Source: Pseudarthrobacter sp. NIBRBAC000502770
GTDB taxonomy: Bacteria > Actinomycetota > Actinomycetes > Actinomycetales > Micrococcaceae
Reading direction: 5' to 3'
Assembly: GCF_006517815.1 (NCBI RefSeq)
Contig: NZ_CP041198.1
Coordinates: forward strand, 3,906,001-3,970,000
DNA: 64,000 nt
Shown: in pieces, positions 34,050-42,237 of the stretch
How the letters are laid out: every line of letters begins with the position of its first letter
Position numbering within the stretch: position 1 is the first letter of the stretch
The notes under the pieces: generated by a model
The model's database searches: none
What the model was told of the DNA's origin: nothing
Seen by the model: only the letters and a program-made list of their open reading frames with translations
Position numbers and translations under genes: made by a program

Positions 34050-35008
34050 TGCTTGCTGCTTTCGGTGGCGGGTTCGTCCTTGCAGAGGATGCGCTGGTTG
34101 CCCAGTCCGGTGATGGTGCCTTCCATGACGTCGCCGTCCTGGAGGAGCCGGCCCCAGTGCTGGCCGTTGCCGGCGGGGCTTCCGGTGAGGACCAGGTCGC
34201 CCGGGCGCAGCGGCATGATCTGGGAGGCTTCGCTGACCAGCTTGGCCACGCCGAAGATCATGTCGGACGTGGATTCGTCCTGCATGGCCTTCCCGTTGAG
34301 CTTGAGCGTCACCTGGACGTCCTGGGGGTCGCCGAAGAATTTGGCGGGCACCAGCAGCGGGCCGGTGGGCAGGAAGCCGGGAGCGTTCTTGGCGCGGTAC
34401 CAGTCCGAGCCGATAGCAGGCATGTCCTTCCGGAAGACGTACTCGCGGGTGGTGATGTCGTTGACCATGGTGTAGCCAAAGACATGGTCCAGCGCTTCTT
34501 CGGGGGTGACCCGGAACGCCGTCTTCCCGATCACGGCCGCCAGTTCCAGCTCCCAATCGTGGGACTTCGAGTAGGACGGGAGGGTGAGGTCGTCCGTGGC
34601 GGACGCGACCGCCGTCGGAAGCCCGATGAAGAAGTACGGCGTGCCCTGGCCCGCGCGCTTGTCCATCATGGCTGCCGTCGCGGCGCGCACCTCTTCCGCG
34701 TCTTCGCCCGGTTCGCGGTGCGCCACGGCGAGGTCGACCACGTGCTTGCGGTAGTTCGCCCCGGTCTGGAGGATCTGGGCGGGCTCCACGGGAGCCAGGA
34801 TTTCGACGTCGGCGGCCGCGAAGCCGGTGCCACCGCCCGCGGAGGCGGCGAGGGCATCCAGTTGGGCTTCGGTGGTGTCCCAGTGCTCGATCAGGGAGTT
34901 GATGTCCCCGTCCAGCGGCAGGACACGGTCAGCGACCAGCAGGCCCGCGCGGGCCTTGCTGTCCCCGGCTTCCTGGAAGCGGACGAGTGCGTACTGTGCG
35001 TCTGCCAT
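34046..35008 (-). CDS. Fumarylacetoacetate hydrolase (FAH) family protein, first copy of operon
   Basis: A 320-residue FAH-fold protein with TGANYRKHV, a long insert (AVAHREPGEDAEEV), DWELELAAVIGK for the metal glutamates, GYTMVNDITTREYVFRKD and LVLTGSPAGNG. It is diverged from the 29756 copy. It is second in the operon, 4 bp after the ring-cleavage dioxygenase, so it is well placed to hydrolyse or hydrate the immediate ring-fission product. Confidence 0.85.
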   Translation of the reverse strand: MADAQYALVRFQEAGDSKARAGLLVADRVLPLDGDINSLIEHWDTTEAQLDALAASAGGGTGFAAADVEILAPVEPAQILQTGANYRKHVVDLAVAHREPGEDAEEVRAATAAMMDKRAGQGTPYFFIGLPTAVASATDDLTLPSYSKSHDWELELAAVIGKTAFRVTPEEALDHVFGYTMVNDITTREYVFRKDMPAIGSDWYRAKNAPGFLPTGPLLVPAKFFGDPQDVQVTLKLNGKAMQDESTSDMIFGVAKLVSEASQIMPLRPGDLVLTGSPAGNGQHWGRLLQDGDVMEGTITGLGNQRILCKDEPATESSKH

Positions 35009-35012
35009 GGTG

Positions 35013-36032
35013 TCAGCCCCGGCCGTGCTTGGCGTAGGGGTTCAGGAGGGCTTCCTTCATTTCGGGAGAGGCGCCTTCCTCGGTGGCGGTGAAGCCTTCG
35101 GCCGGCGGGAAGGACTCGGTCATCGAATGCGGCATGGCGCCGTTCTTGTAGAAGTTGTTGGAGCCTTCGGACGGCTTCCAGGTGTTGGCCTCCCAGTCCG
35201 GGACGTAGTTCCGGTAGCCGCCGGAGTTCAGCTCGACGCGCAGCCCTGACGGCTCACGGAAGTACAGGAAATTCTGCTCGCCCACGCCGTGGATGGAGGG
35301 GCCGTACTCCATCGGGGTGCCGTGCTCCATCATGACGTCCGCGGTGCGGAGCAGGTCCTCGGTGGTGTCCACCCAGAAGGCGATGTGGTTGACGCGGCCG
35401 GGGCGGCCGGAGGTGTCAGCCACCACGCCCAGGTCGTGGGACTTTTCATTGGTGGTGAGGACGGAGAAGACCGTGATGGGGGCTTCGTCCAGGTCCACGA
35501 AGGCCATGACGCGGAATCCGAGGGCTTCGTTGTACCACTTGGCGAAGCCGCGCACATCGGAGCAGGCCACCGTGACGTGGTCCAGGAAACGGGGGGCTGC
35601 GGCGTGGTTGCTGCGGCGCTCCGGGCGGTCCGGGTAGGTCGACTCGAACCCCGCCTCGGCCACGAACTTGTCCACCTCGTAAAAGAGGCGCATGTGGTGG
35701 CCATAGGGGCCGGTGAACTCGTAGGCCTTGCCGAAGCCATGGCCACCGGCGGTCCAGGTGCCCTGCACCCCGGTCGCTTCGATGCGCTGGGCTGCTGCTT
35801 CCAGGGCTGCCTGCGAATTGGTGCGCCATGCCATCCGGCCAAGGGAGGCTTCGGGTCCTTCCGTGACCACCAGGCTGTACCGGTAGTAGTCGCCCCAGCA
35901 GCGGAGGTAGACGTTGCCGTCCGCGCGGTCGATGATGCGCATGCCGAACTTGTCCTCGTAGAACCGGGCCGAGGCCTCAACGTCCGGGCTGGTGATCTCG
36001 AGGTGGGCAAGATGGGAGAGGGGAGTTTCCAC
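35013..36032 (-). CDS. Type I extradiol ring-cleavage dioxygenase (VOC fold)
   Basis: A 339-residue two-module VOC protein. The C-terminal module holds the iron facial triad, H152 (FLDHVTVACSD), H216 (RVNHIAFW) and E267 (LRVELNSGG). The extradiol signature region follows in YGPSIHGVGEQNFLYFREPSG. It would open a catechol-type ring next to the diol using Fe(II) and O2. It is the first gene of the minus-strand operon, with a possible operator at 36142-36157. A C-terminal tail of about 65 residues extends past the last module. The substrate is unknown, possibly a bicyclic or aglycone-derived catechol. Confidence 0.87.
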   Translation of the reverse strand: METPLSHLAHLEITSPDVEASARFYEDKFGMRIIDRADGNVYLRCWGDYYRYSLVVTEGPEASLGRMAWRTNSQAALEAAAQRIEATGVQGTWTAGGHGFGKAYEFTGPYGHHMRLFYEVDKFVAEAGFESTYPDRPERRSNHAAAPRFLDHVTVACSDVRGFAKWYNEALGFRVMAFVDLDEAPITVFSVLTTNEKSHDLGVVADTSGRPGRVNHIAFWVDTTEDLLRTADVMMEHGTPMEYGPSIHGVGEQNFLYFREPSGLRVELNSGGYRNYVPDWEANTWKPSEGSNNFYKNGAMPHSMTESFPPAEGFTATEEGASPEMKEALLNPYAKHGRG

Positions 36033-36141
36033 GGTGAAGTCCTTTGGTTACTGGCTGCGGGTCGGTCGGTGCAGGTCCTGTAACCACTGTGAAGTACTTC
36101 ATATATTTGGGGAAGACAAGCTTTTCGATATCAACTATTCG

Positions 36142-36157
36142 CCGCACTTATATGCGG
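36142..36157. promoter_or_regulatory. Palindrome CCGCA-CTTATA-TGCGG before the aromatic operon
   Basis: A perfect 5-bp inverted repeat around CTTATA lies 110 bp upstream of the dioxygenase start and just past the end of the protease gene. It is preceded by ATCAACTAT, a string also seen at about 21653 near the ROK gene. It is a candidate operator or activator site; no regulator is assigned. Confidence 0.35.
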
Positions 36158-36164
36158 TGAGACG

Positions 36165-37214
36165 CTAGAGCTGCGGGACGCACGGTCCGCTGCCCAGCAG
36201 GGCAAGCCCCGCGCGGTCACCGGCAGCGAAGTCCCTGACGCCCATGTTCTCGGCGTACATCAGTTGGGTCGGATCATTGACGTGGTCCAGGCCCAGCACG
36301 TGTCCGAGCTCGTGCATGATGATGGCGCGCACCTCGGCCGCGCCGTCCGGCCTGCCGGCGATGATGCCGGCAAGGTCAGGGGCATCAAGGCGCACCTGCC
36401 CTGCTTCGAGGACCAGCGGGTGGCCGGCGACCTCCACGTAGGCGCTCCCGCCGAGGCCGGCCACATTCCCTGCAAGGCCGGGGGTCTCAACAGGCGTCGA
36501 CCAGGCAATGAGAAGCGGCACCCACCGCTTTCCGTAGCGGTCCGGCTGGAAGGCCGAACGGTCATCCGACGGCGCTTCCGTCGTCGGTCCGTCGTCGACA
36601 AACTGGAGCCCCGAGGCCTGGGAGACTGCTGCCACAGCCTCCCGGATCAGGACGTCGCCACCTGGCAGCGCGTTGTCCGGACGGACAACGTAATGAACCG
36701 GGCGGCACGGGTCGTAGGCGATGACGGGCTGGGTTGCTCTCGGCGACTCCTGCAGCACAAAGGCCGTGGAGCCTGTGCTTGCCGGCGGCGTGCCCAAGGG
36801 CGCCGAAGCGGCTTCGTATCCCGGCGGCGGCATTTTCGCCCCCGGCAAATAGGGGGCCACGACCGGAAGAACCAAGCGGTCGAAGAGCGCCGGTGAAAAG
36901 TACAAGCAGACAACCAGGACGATCCCCAGCACGGTCTTGAACTGCATCGACCGTTGTGGCCGCCCTCGCTTCCTCGACCAGGCCCAGGACGTCTTCCGTC
37001 GAGGCCGGGGAGGCCCGGCGCGCCATGAAGGAGGTGTTTCCGCCTTGCCGAATGCCTCATCGATGGCCCATTGCGGGATCCGTCCACTGGGGGAACGCCG
37101 AACATTGGGTGGGGCAAGTTCGCCAGGGATGTCCGGCCTTGACCTGCTGCTCTTCCCGTAACCATGCATTGGCATCCCCCCGGCTCCCGCGGCCCGCCAC
37201 GGGCCAACCTCCAT
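36165..37214 (-). CDS. Membrane-anchored metzincin-like zinc metalloprotease
   Basis: A 349-residue protein. A basic cytoplasmic N-terminus of about 90 residues precedes one membrane segment (FKTVLGIVLVVCLYFSPALF). The outside domain carries HELGHVLGLDH (H301, H305 and H311 as zinc ligands, E302 catalytic) and a methionine turn at LMYAEN (M319), the matrixin/metzincin pattern. It probably cleaves proteins or peptides at the cell surface. An in-frame ATG at 37175, preceded by GGGAG, may be the true start. It lies downstream of an orphan binding-protein gene, separated by a terminator. Confidence 0.8.
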   Translation of the reverse strand: MEVGPWRAAGAGGMPMHGYGKSSRSRPDIPGELAPPNVRRSPSGRIPQWAIDEAFGKAETPPSWRAGPPRPRRKTSWAWSRKRGRPQRSMQFKTVLGIVLVVCLYFSPALFDRLVLPVVAPYLPGAKMPPPGYEAASAPLGTPPASTGSTAFVLQESPRATQPVIAYDPCRPVHYVVRPDNALPGGDVLIREAVAAVSQASGLQFVDDGPTTEAPSDDRSAFQPDRYGKRWVPLLIAWSTPVETPGLAGNVAGLGGSAYVEVAGHPLVLEAGQVRLDAPDLAGIIAGRPDGAAEVRAIIMHELGHVLGLDHVNDPTQLMYAENMGVRDFAAGDRAGLALLGSGPCVPQL

Positions 37215-37277
37215 AGCCTAGTGGCGTGCTCCCGAGCCTCAGCGCCGGAAATGCACAGGATTTCCGCAGGAATCGAT

Positions 37278-37325
37278 TGCTCCGTGCCTGCCGTTCTGAC
37301 GGCCCAAAACGGCAGGTACGGAGCA
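37278..37325 (-). terminator. 18-bp-arm hairpin terminator after the binding-protein gene
   Basis: Arms 37278-37295 and 37308-37325 are reverse complements with one mismatch around a 12-base loop, and pairing can extend a few bases outward. It lies in the 122-bp gap just past the stop of the minus-strand gene at 37337 and before the protease start, so it should end transcription of the former. Confidence 0.7.
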
Positions 37326-37336
37326 GTCGACGATGC

Positions 37337-38515
37337 CTATTCCTTGCCGAGCCCGGCGGCGGAGGTCTTCCCGTCCGAGACGCTGTTGAGGGCCCGCAGG
37401 TCGAAGATGCCGTTGATGTCCGCCTGCTTGGTGGTTCCGGCAGTCACGCCGTCGGCCAGGAGCTTCTGGTAGGTTCCGGCGAGCGGGTCCACGGTGAACA
37501 CGATGTTCTTCAGTGAACGGTCGATGACGTCGGCCTTCAGTTCGGCGCCGGCGGCTTCCTTCAGTGCTGCATTGATGACGGTGGCCTTGTCGGAGGCTGA
37601 AGCGCTGTTCAGCCAATCGACCGACTTCACATGCCCCTTCAGGAGAGCCTTGACGGTGTCCGGGTGGTCGGCGGCGAACTTCTGGTTCACGATCAGGATG
37701 GTGGTGGGGAACTGGCCCGGCTTGCCGGACAGCTTGCCATCCCACAGGTCCTTTTCATCGACCAGGACCTTCGCTCCGGCGGTCAGCACCAGCCGTGAGG
37801 CCCATGGTTCAGGCAACCACGCGCCGTCGAGCTTGCCGTCCTGGAACAGCTTCAGAGTCTGGGCGTTCTCGGTGGGGTTGATGGCCACGTCCCCGCTGCC
37901 GTCCACGTTGGTCTTGTAGCCCTGGGTGGCAAGCCACGCACGCAGGGCCACGTCCTGCGTCCCGCCGAGCTGCGGCGACGCGAGGGTCTTGCCCAACAGG
38001 TCTGCGGCAGAGGTGATTTCCGGCTTGACCACCAGCTGTGCTCCACCGGCGGCGGCGCCGGCGATGATGTTGACGGATTCGCCCTGGCTCTTCACGAAGG
38101 AGTTGATGGCCGGGTTCGGCCCGATGTAGGTGGCGTCGATGGCGCCGGCGTTCAGCGCTTCGATGGCGGCGGGTCCGGCGTTGAACACCTGGGTGCTGAG
38201 CTTGGTGCTGCCCAGTTCATCGGCGATGAATCCCTTGCTGACCCCCACCAGGGCCGGGGCGTGGGTGACATTGCCAAAGTAGCCAAGCTTCAGCTCGGCC
38301 GCCGGGTTGCCTGTGGGCGCCACGTCGGCTGCTGGTGCAGTGCTGCCGTTGTTGACGGCGGACGCGACGGCGGCACCCCCGCCGATCAGGGCCAGGACGG
38401 CTGCGGCGATGCCGATTTTCAGGCCGAGCGGGCGTGTGGATCCCGCTGCCTGCCCGGCAACGATGCGGGTTGTACTTTGCTGGTTCTGCGAATTCTTGTC
38501 CTGCTGGTCGGCCAT
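37337..38515 (-). CDS. Sulfonate/nitrate-type ABC substrate-binding protein (SsuA/NrtA-like)
   Basis: A 392-residue protein with an N-terminal membrane segment (LGLKIGIAAAVLALIGGGAAVASAV) after about 30 polar residues, then an NMT1/SsuA-type binding fold: LKLGYFGNVTHAPALVG, GAIDATYIGPNPAINSF and WLPEPWASRLV. It would bind an alkanesulfonate, taurine or similar small anion outside the membrane. No lipobox cysteine is evident, so it may stay anchored by its hydrophobic segment. No permease or ATPase gene lies beside it in the window. Confidence 0.83.
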   Translation of the reverse strand: MADQQDKNSQNQQSTTRIVAGQAAGSTRPLGLKIGIAAAVLALIGGGAAVASAVNNGSTAPAADVAPTGNPAAELKLGYFGNVTHAPALVGVSKGFIADELGSTKLSTQVFNAGPAAIEALNAGAIDATYIGPNPAINSFVKSQGESVNIIAGAAAGGAQLVVKPEITSAADLLGKTLASPQLGGTQDVALRAWLATQGYKTNVDGSGDVAINPTENAQTLKLFQDGKLDGAWLPEPWASRLVLTAGAKVLVDEKDLWDGKLSGKPGQFPTTILIVNQKFAADHPDTVKALLKGHVKSVDWLNSASASDKATVINAALKEAAGAELKADVIDRSLKNIVFTVDPLAGTYQKLLADGVTAGTTKQADINGIFDLRALNSVSDGKTSAAGLGKE

Positions 38516-38612
38516 GGGAACTCCTCTGCTGGGGCGGATGCTGAGTCGAGATTACGAATGGCCCGGCCGTCCCACAATCAATCCCGTAGTGGGGGTTCAC
38601 GGGGCGACCCGG

Positions 38613-38641
38613 ATATGTAATACGGCGTCGCGGAGGGTCAA
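38613..38641 (-). promoter_or_regulatory. Putative promoter of the binding-protein gene; rest of 38516-38899 gap has no gene
   Basis: On the minus strand TTGACC (38641-38636) and ACATAT (38618-38613) have a 17-bp spacing, about 100 bp before the ATG at 38515. The 384-bp gap separates divergent genes; I see no further ORF or riboswitch that I can name, only a small CCTCG-AATG-CGAGG hairpin at 38672-38685. Confidence 0.45.
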
Positions 38642-38899
38642 GAAACGTCCCGGAACGTCTTATCCGCCACCCCTCGAATGCGAGGTGCTGAGACACGTTC
38701 CCATTTCCATTTGGTATGCCGTTTCCAGTTGGCCCTTCCTGAAATATGGTGATAACCATCACGTCACATGGGCGTGAAGAACAGATGTGGCATGGGGGCC
38801 CGGAGCGAAAGGCAGGGGTGGATTCCTTACGCCGGCTTTTGGTGCAGCGCCGGCTTGAACAATCAGCAATTCGAACGAAAAACAATGTAGGAGATTCTC

Positions 38900-39046
38900 A
38901 TGTTGCTTTGGATCGCTATTATCATCGCCGTTCTCTGGCTTCTCGGCCTGCTCGCAAATATTGGCGGCGGCCTCATCCACATCCTTTTGGTCATCGCAGT
39001 GGTCGTCCTCATCTTCCACTTCATTCAAAACAGGTCCCGGGCCTAG
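38900..39046 (+). CDS. Small hydrophobic membrane protein (lmo0937-like)
   Basis: A 48-residue protein starting MLLWIAIIIAVLWLLGLL and continuing GGGLIHILLVIAVVVLIFHFI, ending in a basic tail. It has two short hydrophobic helices separated by NIGGG. The pattern and length match the lmo0937/DUF5670 family of tiny membrane proteins of unknown role. TAGGAG at 38888-38893 is a fitting ribosome site. It is convergent with the umuC gene; a hairpin sits between them. Confidence 0.75.
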   Translation: MLLWIAIIIAVLWLLGLLANIGGGLIHILLVIAVVVLIFHFIQNRSRA

Positions 39047-39058
39047 CGCGCGACCAGG

Positions 39059-39088
39059 TTCCGCCGCCAGCCCCGGCCGGCGGCGGAA
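39059..39088. terminator. Hairpin terminator between convergent genes
   Basis: TTCCGCCGCC (39059-39068) and GGCGGCGGAA (39079-39088) form a perfect 10-bp stem with a 10-base loop between the small membrane protein and umuC. It can work in both directions. Confidence 0.65.
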
Positions 39089-39097
39089 AACTGGGCC

Positions 39098-40378
39098 TCA
39101 TGCCGCCTTCACTACGGGGAGCTCGTCCCAATGCGTGGTGTACCGGGGCGAGCGCATGCCACGCTTCATGGACCAGTCCAGGCCCGATTTGATTCCCGCA
39201 TGTCCCAGCCCGATTGAGCCGCGCCCGAAGCGATGGCTCACATGTTCCAGCAGGGGTCCGATGCCGCGCTCCTCGTGCCGGTTCTCGAACGGCTCCAGCG
39301 GTGGCTGGTTGCCGGTGGGCCGAAGGTCGGTGAGCATCAGGCCCGCCTTGGCGTACTTCAGCCCTTCCCTGATGTTTGGCAGCAGTGCGTGCGCCGCCCG
39401 GGTGAGCAGGAGCGGGTCCGCGGTGGGCATGGGCAGCGGAACGCACACCGACGGATAGGCCTGCTCGTTGTCCCGGAAGGGCGAGGTGGCAGCGAAGGCC
39501 GTGAGGACCTTTGCCTGCAGGCCGTGCTTGGACAGCCTGGCGCTGGCCTGCTGCCCGTAAACGCTGAACACCTCCCGGAGCCCGGCGGCTGTCGTTACCG
39601 GAGTGGCGAAGGAGCGGGAAAAAATCAGCTGGTCCCGGCCGATGCGCTCTTCCTCCATGGGGATGCAGGGCGTGCCCCGCAGTTCCAGGACGGTGCGCAT
39701 CAGCACCACCGAGAACTTGTCCCTGATCATGACCGGATCCGCACTGACAAGGTCCTGGACCGTGAAGATTCCCAGCACGTTGAGCCGTCTGGTCAACCGG
39801 CCGGCAATGCCCCAGATCTCGTCCACAGGCAACCGGGTCATCAGGAGTTCCCGGACGTCAGCCGGTACCGCCTCCCAGAGGCAGACGCCCCCGAAAGCGG
39901 GATTGTTCTTGGCCCATTTGTTGCAGAGCTTGGCCAGGGTCTTGGTGGGGGCGATGCCCACGCAGACCGGCACCCCGACATGCCGCCGCACCGCTTCTTT
40001 CATCCGGCGGCCCAGGACCAGGAGGTCGTCTGGGCCGCCCTTCACGCCCAGGAAGGCCTCGTCGATGCTGTATACCTCCAACCATGCCGAATACCTGCCC
40101 AGCAGTTCCATGACCCGTGAGCTGATGTCCCCGTACAGCTCGTAATTGCTGGACTTGGCCACCAGGCCCCACTCCTTGGCCCTCGGTGCGAGCTTGAACC
40201 ACGGTTCGCCGGTGGCGATGCCAAGGGCCTTCGCCTCGGGGGAGCGTGTCACCGCACAGCCGTCGTTGTTGGACAGCACCACCAGGGGTCGGCCTTCCAG
40301 CGAGGGGTCGAAGGCGCGCTCGGCGGAGGCGTAGAAGCAGTTGACGTCCACGTGCGCGATCTGCGGCATCTGCCGCAT
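39098..40378 (-). CDS. umuC: Y-family translesion DNA polymerase V subunit UmuC
   Basis: A 426-residue polymerase with AHVDVNCFYASAERAF (first catalytic Asp), VVLSNNDGCAVTRSPEAKALGI, YSIDEAFLGV (the catalytic Asp-Glu), a helix-hairpin-helix region (VDEIWGIAGRLTRRLNVLGI) and a C-terminal little-finger domain with the UmuC-specific tail (GLDWSMKRGMRSPRYTTHWDELPVV). It makes error-prone bypass synthesis past lesions. It follows umuD on the same strand under a LexA box. The ATG at 40378 is preferred; GTG at 40396 is possible. Confidence 0.92.
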   Translation of the reverse strand: MRQMPQIAHVDVNCFYASAERAFDPSLEGRPLVVLSNNDGCAVTRSPEAKALGIATGEPWFKLAPRAKEWGLVAKSSNYELYGDISSRVMELLGRYSAWLEVYSIDEAFLGVKGGPDDLLVLGRRMKEAVRRHVGVPVCVGIAPTKTLAKLCNKWAKNNPAFGGVCLWEAVPADVRELLMTRLPVDEIWGIAGRLTRRLNVLGIFTVQDLVSADPVMIRDKFSVVLMRTVLELRGTPCIPMEEERIGRDQLIFSRSFATPVTTAAGLREVFSVYGQQASARLSKHGLQAKVLTAFAATSPFRDNEQAYPSVCVPLPMPTADPLLLTRAAHALLPNIREGLKYAKAGLMLTDLRPTGNQPPLEPFENRHEERGIGPLLEHVSHRFGRGSIGLGHAGIKSGLDWSMKRGMRSPRYTTHWDELPVVKAA

Positions 40379-40404
40379 GGGGACTGGTTTAGGCACCGCT
40401 CCCC

Positions 40405-40836
40405 CTAGACATGATGCAGGCACCGGGTGGCCACGCCCCAGATGGTGAGCTCGGACAGTGCGGGTACGCGGATGTCCGGGTACTTTGGGTTCTCCGCCTG
40501 CAGCACCACGCCGGTGCCGGTGATGCGCAGGCGTTTGACCGTCAGTTCCCCGTCCAGCACCGCGATCACCACGGACCCGTCCTTGGGTTCAAGAGCGCGG
40601 TTGACGATCAGCTCGTCGCCATCGCTGATGCCTGCTCCTTCCATGGAATCCCCGGTCACGCGGACCACGAAGGTGCTGGTGATGTCCTTGATCAGGTGGG
40701 CATTCAGGTCGATCCGCCCGTCGAAATAGTCTTGGGCGGGCGACGGAAAACCGGCTGCGACCGCCACTGGCGAGATCAGCACCGAGAACAACGAGGCACC
40801 CGCATCTACCACGCGGGGACCGACAATAACGCCCAC
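40405..40836 (-). CDS. umuD: UmuD-type S24 autoprotease, polymerase V accessory
   Basis: A 143-residue LexA/UmuD-family protein. The self-cleavage site is A28-G29 (VAAGFPSPAQDY). The catalytic dyad is S64 (TGDSMEG) and K101 (LTVKRLR). RecA-stimulated cleavage would produce active UmuD'. The start is a GTG at 40836 preceded by AAAGGTG. A LexA box lies 14 bp upstream, and umuC follows with a short gap, forming an SOS operon. Confidence 0.92.
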   Translation of the reverse strand: MGVIVGPRVVDAGASLFSVLISPVAVAAGFPSPAQDYFDGRIDLNAHLIKDITSTFVVRVTGDSMEGAGISDGDELIVNRALEPKDGSVVIAVLDGELTVKRLRITGTGVVLQAENPKYPDIRVPALSELTIWGVATRCLHHV

Positions 40837-40849
40837 AACACACCTTTAT

Positions 40850-40865
40850 TCGAAAATATGTTCGA
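40850..40865. promoter_or_regulatory. LexA (SOS) box
   Basis: TCGAAAATATGTTCGA differs at one position from the symmetrical actinobacterial consensus TCGAACATATGTTCGA. It lies 14 bp upstream of umuD, so LexA repression and DNA-damage induction of umuDC are expected. Confidence 0.85.
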
Positions 40866-40990
40866 TAGTTTCAGTGTAGCCCCGGCGACTGACATCGGGC
40901 ACCCCGGCGGAGTCGCCTGAACCAGGGGGCGCACCAGCCTGGGGGCCGCCGGCCGGACGACGCCGGCCAATCCCCACGTAGACTTGCAGG

Positions 40991-41809
40991 ATGCGGTTGG
41001 TTGCAAGCGATATTGACGGAACGATCCTCGGACACGACGGAAAAATCAGCGACCGCACCGTCCGGGCCTTCCACGCCTGCCGTGACGCCGGCGTCGAACT
41101 GGTGTTTGTCACCGGCCGCCCGCCCCGCTGGCTGCACCCGCTCGAAGAGCAGCTGGGCCACACCGGCCGCGTGATCTGCTCCAACGGTGCCGTGGTCTGG
41201 GACCTTGAGGCGGACCGCCTGGTCTCCGCGCGCACCCTCGCGATCGACACCGTCATGGAAGCCCGGCGCATCATTAAGGCGCTCCGCCCGGCCGCGCTGT
41301 TTGCCGCGGAAACACTCGCCGGCTTCCACCTGGAGCCGGGCTTCATCGAAAACGAATCCAGCGAACTCCTCGCCGAGTTCACCCCCGCCCCGCTGCGGGA
41401 CACACTCACCGACAAGGACGCCGTGGTCAAATTCCTCGCCATCGTCCGCGAAGGCACCCCGGACGACTTCCTCGCCGAGGTGACACCCGCCGTCGGACAC
41501 CTGGCCGCCACCACCCACTCCTCACCGGGCGTTGCCATGCTGGAACTGTCCCTGCCGGGCGTTAACAAGGCCGTCACCCTTGCTGAATACGCCGCCGCAC
41601 TGGGCATCGACGCCGCCGACGTCGTGGCCTTCGGCGACATGCCCAACGACATTGAGATGCTCCGCTGGGCCGGCCACGGCTACGCGATGGCCAGCGGCCA
41701 TCCGGAGGCCATCCGCGCGGCAGGGCAGCAGGCGCCGCATTTTGACGACGACGGCGTGGCCCAGGTCCTGGAGGCGCGGCTCGCCGCCCTGGGCGTCCAG
41801 TTTTCCTGA
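40991..41809 (+). CDS. HAD-superfamily hydrolase, Cof type
   Basis: A 272-residue phosphatase. DIDGT at residues 7-11 gives the nucleophile D7 and general acid D9. FVTGRP is motif II. NKAVTLAEYAAALGI plus AFGDMPNDIEMLRWAG form motifs III and IV. A type C2 cap fills the middle. Such enzymes dephosphorylate sugar phosphates or flavin precursors in the cytoplasm. It stands alone, divergent from umuDC. Confidence 0.88.
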   Translation: MRLVASDIDGTILGHDGKISDRTVRAFHACRDAGVELVFVTGRPPRWLHPLEEQLGHTGRVICSNGAVVWDLEADRLVSARTLAIDTVMEARRIIKALRPAALFAAETLAGFHLEPGFIENESSELLAEFTPAPLRDTLTDKDAVVKFLAIVREGTPDDFLAEVTPAVGHLAATTHSSPGVAMLELSLPGVNKAVTLAEYAAALGIDAADVVAFGDMPNDIEMLRWAGHGYAMASGHPEAIRAAGQQAPHFDDDGVAQVLEARLAALGVQFS

Positions 41810-41932
41810 CCCCGCGGTGCGGGCCCGGCACCCCCAACTTCACAGCTCGCGCTCACCTGGCGTTTACCTTCCCGCCGTAGCGTGAAGCGTGGAGAGCAGG
41901 CACCCTCCCGCCGGCTCGATAAGGGGGCAACC

Positions 41933-42196
41933 ATGGCAAGAAACGTCAGGCAGCACGCAGCCGACGCGCCGCTGCGCAAAGCAACGCCCGCTCCGCACTG
42001 GAAACAGCTGCGCCAGGGAGACCGGGTCCGGGTCCAGTTCGCGCCCGGGTTTGAGGCGGGCGGCGTGGTGGACACCATCACGGCGGACCACACCGCGGTC
42101 TGGGTCCACCTGGACGCCGGCCGCGGGCGGACCCTGCTGCACTGCGGCGATGGCGTGGACATCGTTCCCTGCGGCGAGACGGGCTGCCTGGACTGA
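41933..42196 (+). CDS. Small hypothetical protein, 87 residues
   Basis: A basic N-terminus (MARNVRQHAADAPLRKA) is followed by a short beta-rich domain (DRVRVQFAPG, GVVDTITADHTAVWVHLDAG, TLLHCGDGVDI) that could be an SH3-like or Tudor-like barrel. No family is recognised. AAGGGGG at 41921-41927 precedes the ATG. The gene lies between HAD and GDPD genes. Cysteines near the end (HCGDG, CGETGC) might bind a metal; this is speculative. Confidence 0.6.
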   Translation: MARNVRQHAADAPLRKATPAPHWKQLRQGDRVRVQFAPGFEAGGVVDTITADHTAVWVHLDAGRGRTLLHCGDGVDIVPCGETGCLD

Positions 42197-42237
42197 CGGC
42201 GGGTTCCACCCGTGAACACTGGAGGTAGGCTCGCAGT

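Noticed and set aside
34050..34556. An N-terminal extension of the cyclase-family gene
   Set aside because: It overlaps the FAH gene in another frame and has shadow-like composition; a TTG start overlapping the FAH stop explains the gene.
38516..38899. Possible riboswitch or small RNA upstream of the sulfonate-type binding protein
   Set aside because: I found a promoter-like pair and a small stem but no pattern of a known riboswitch.
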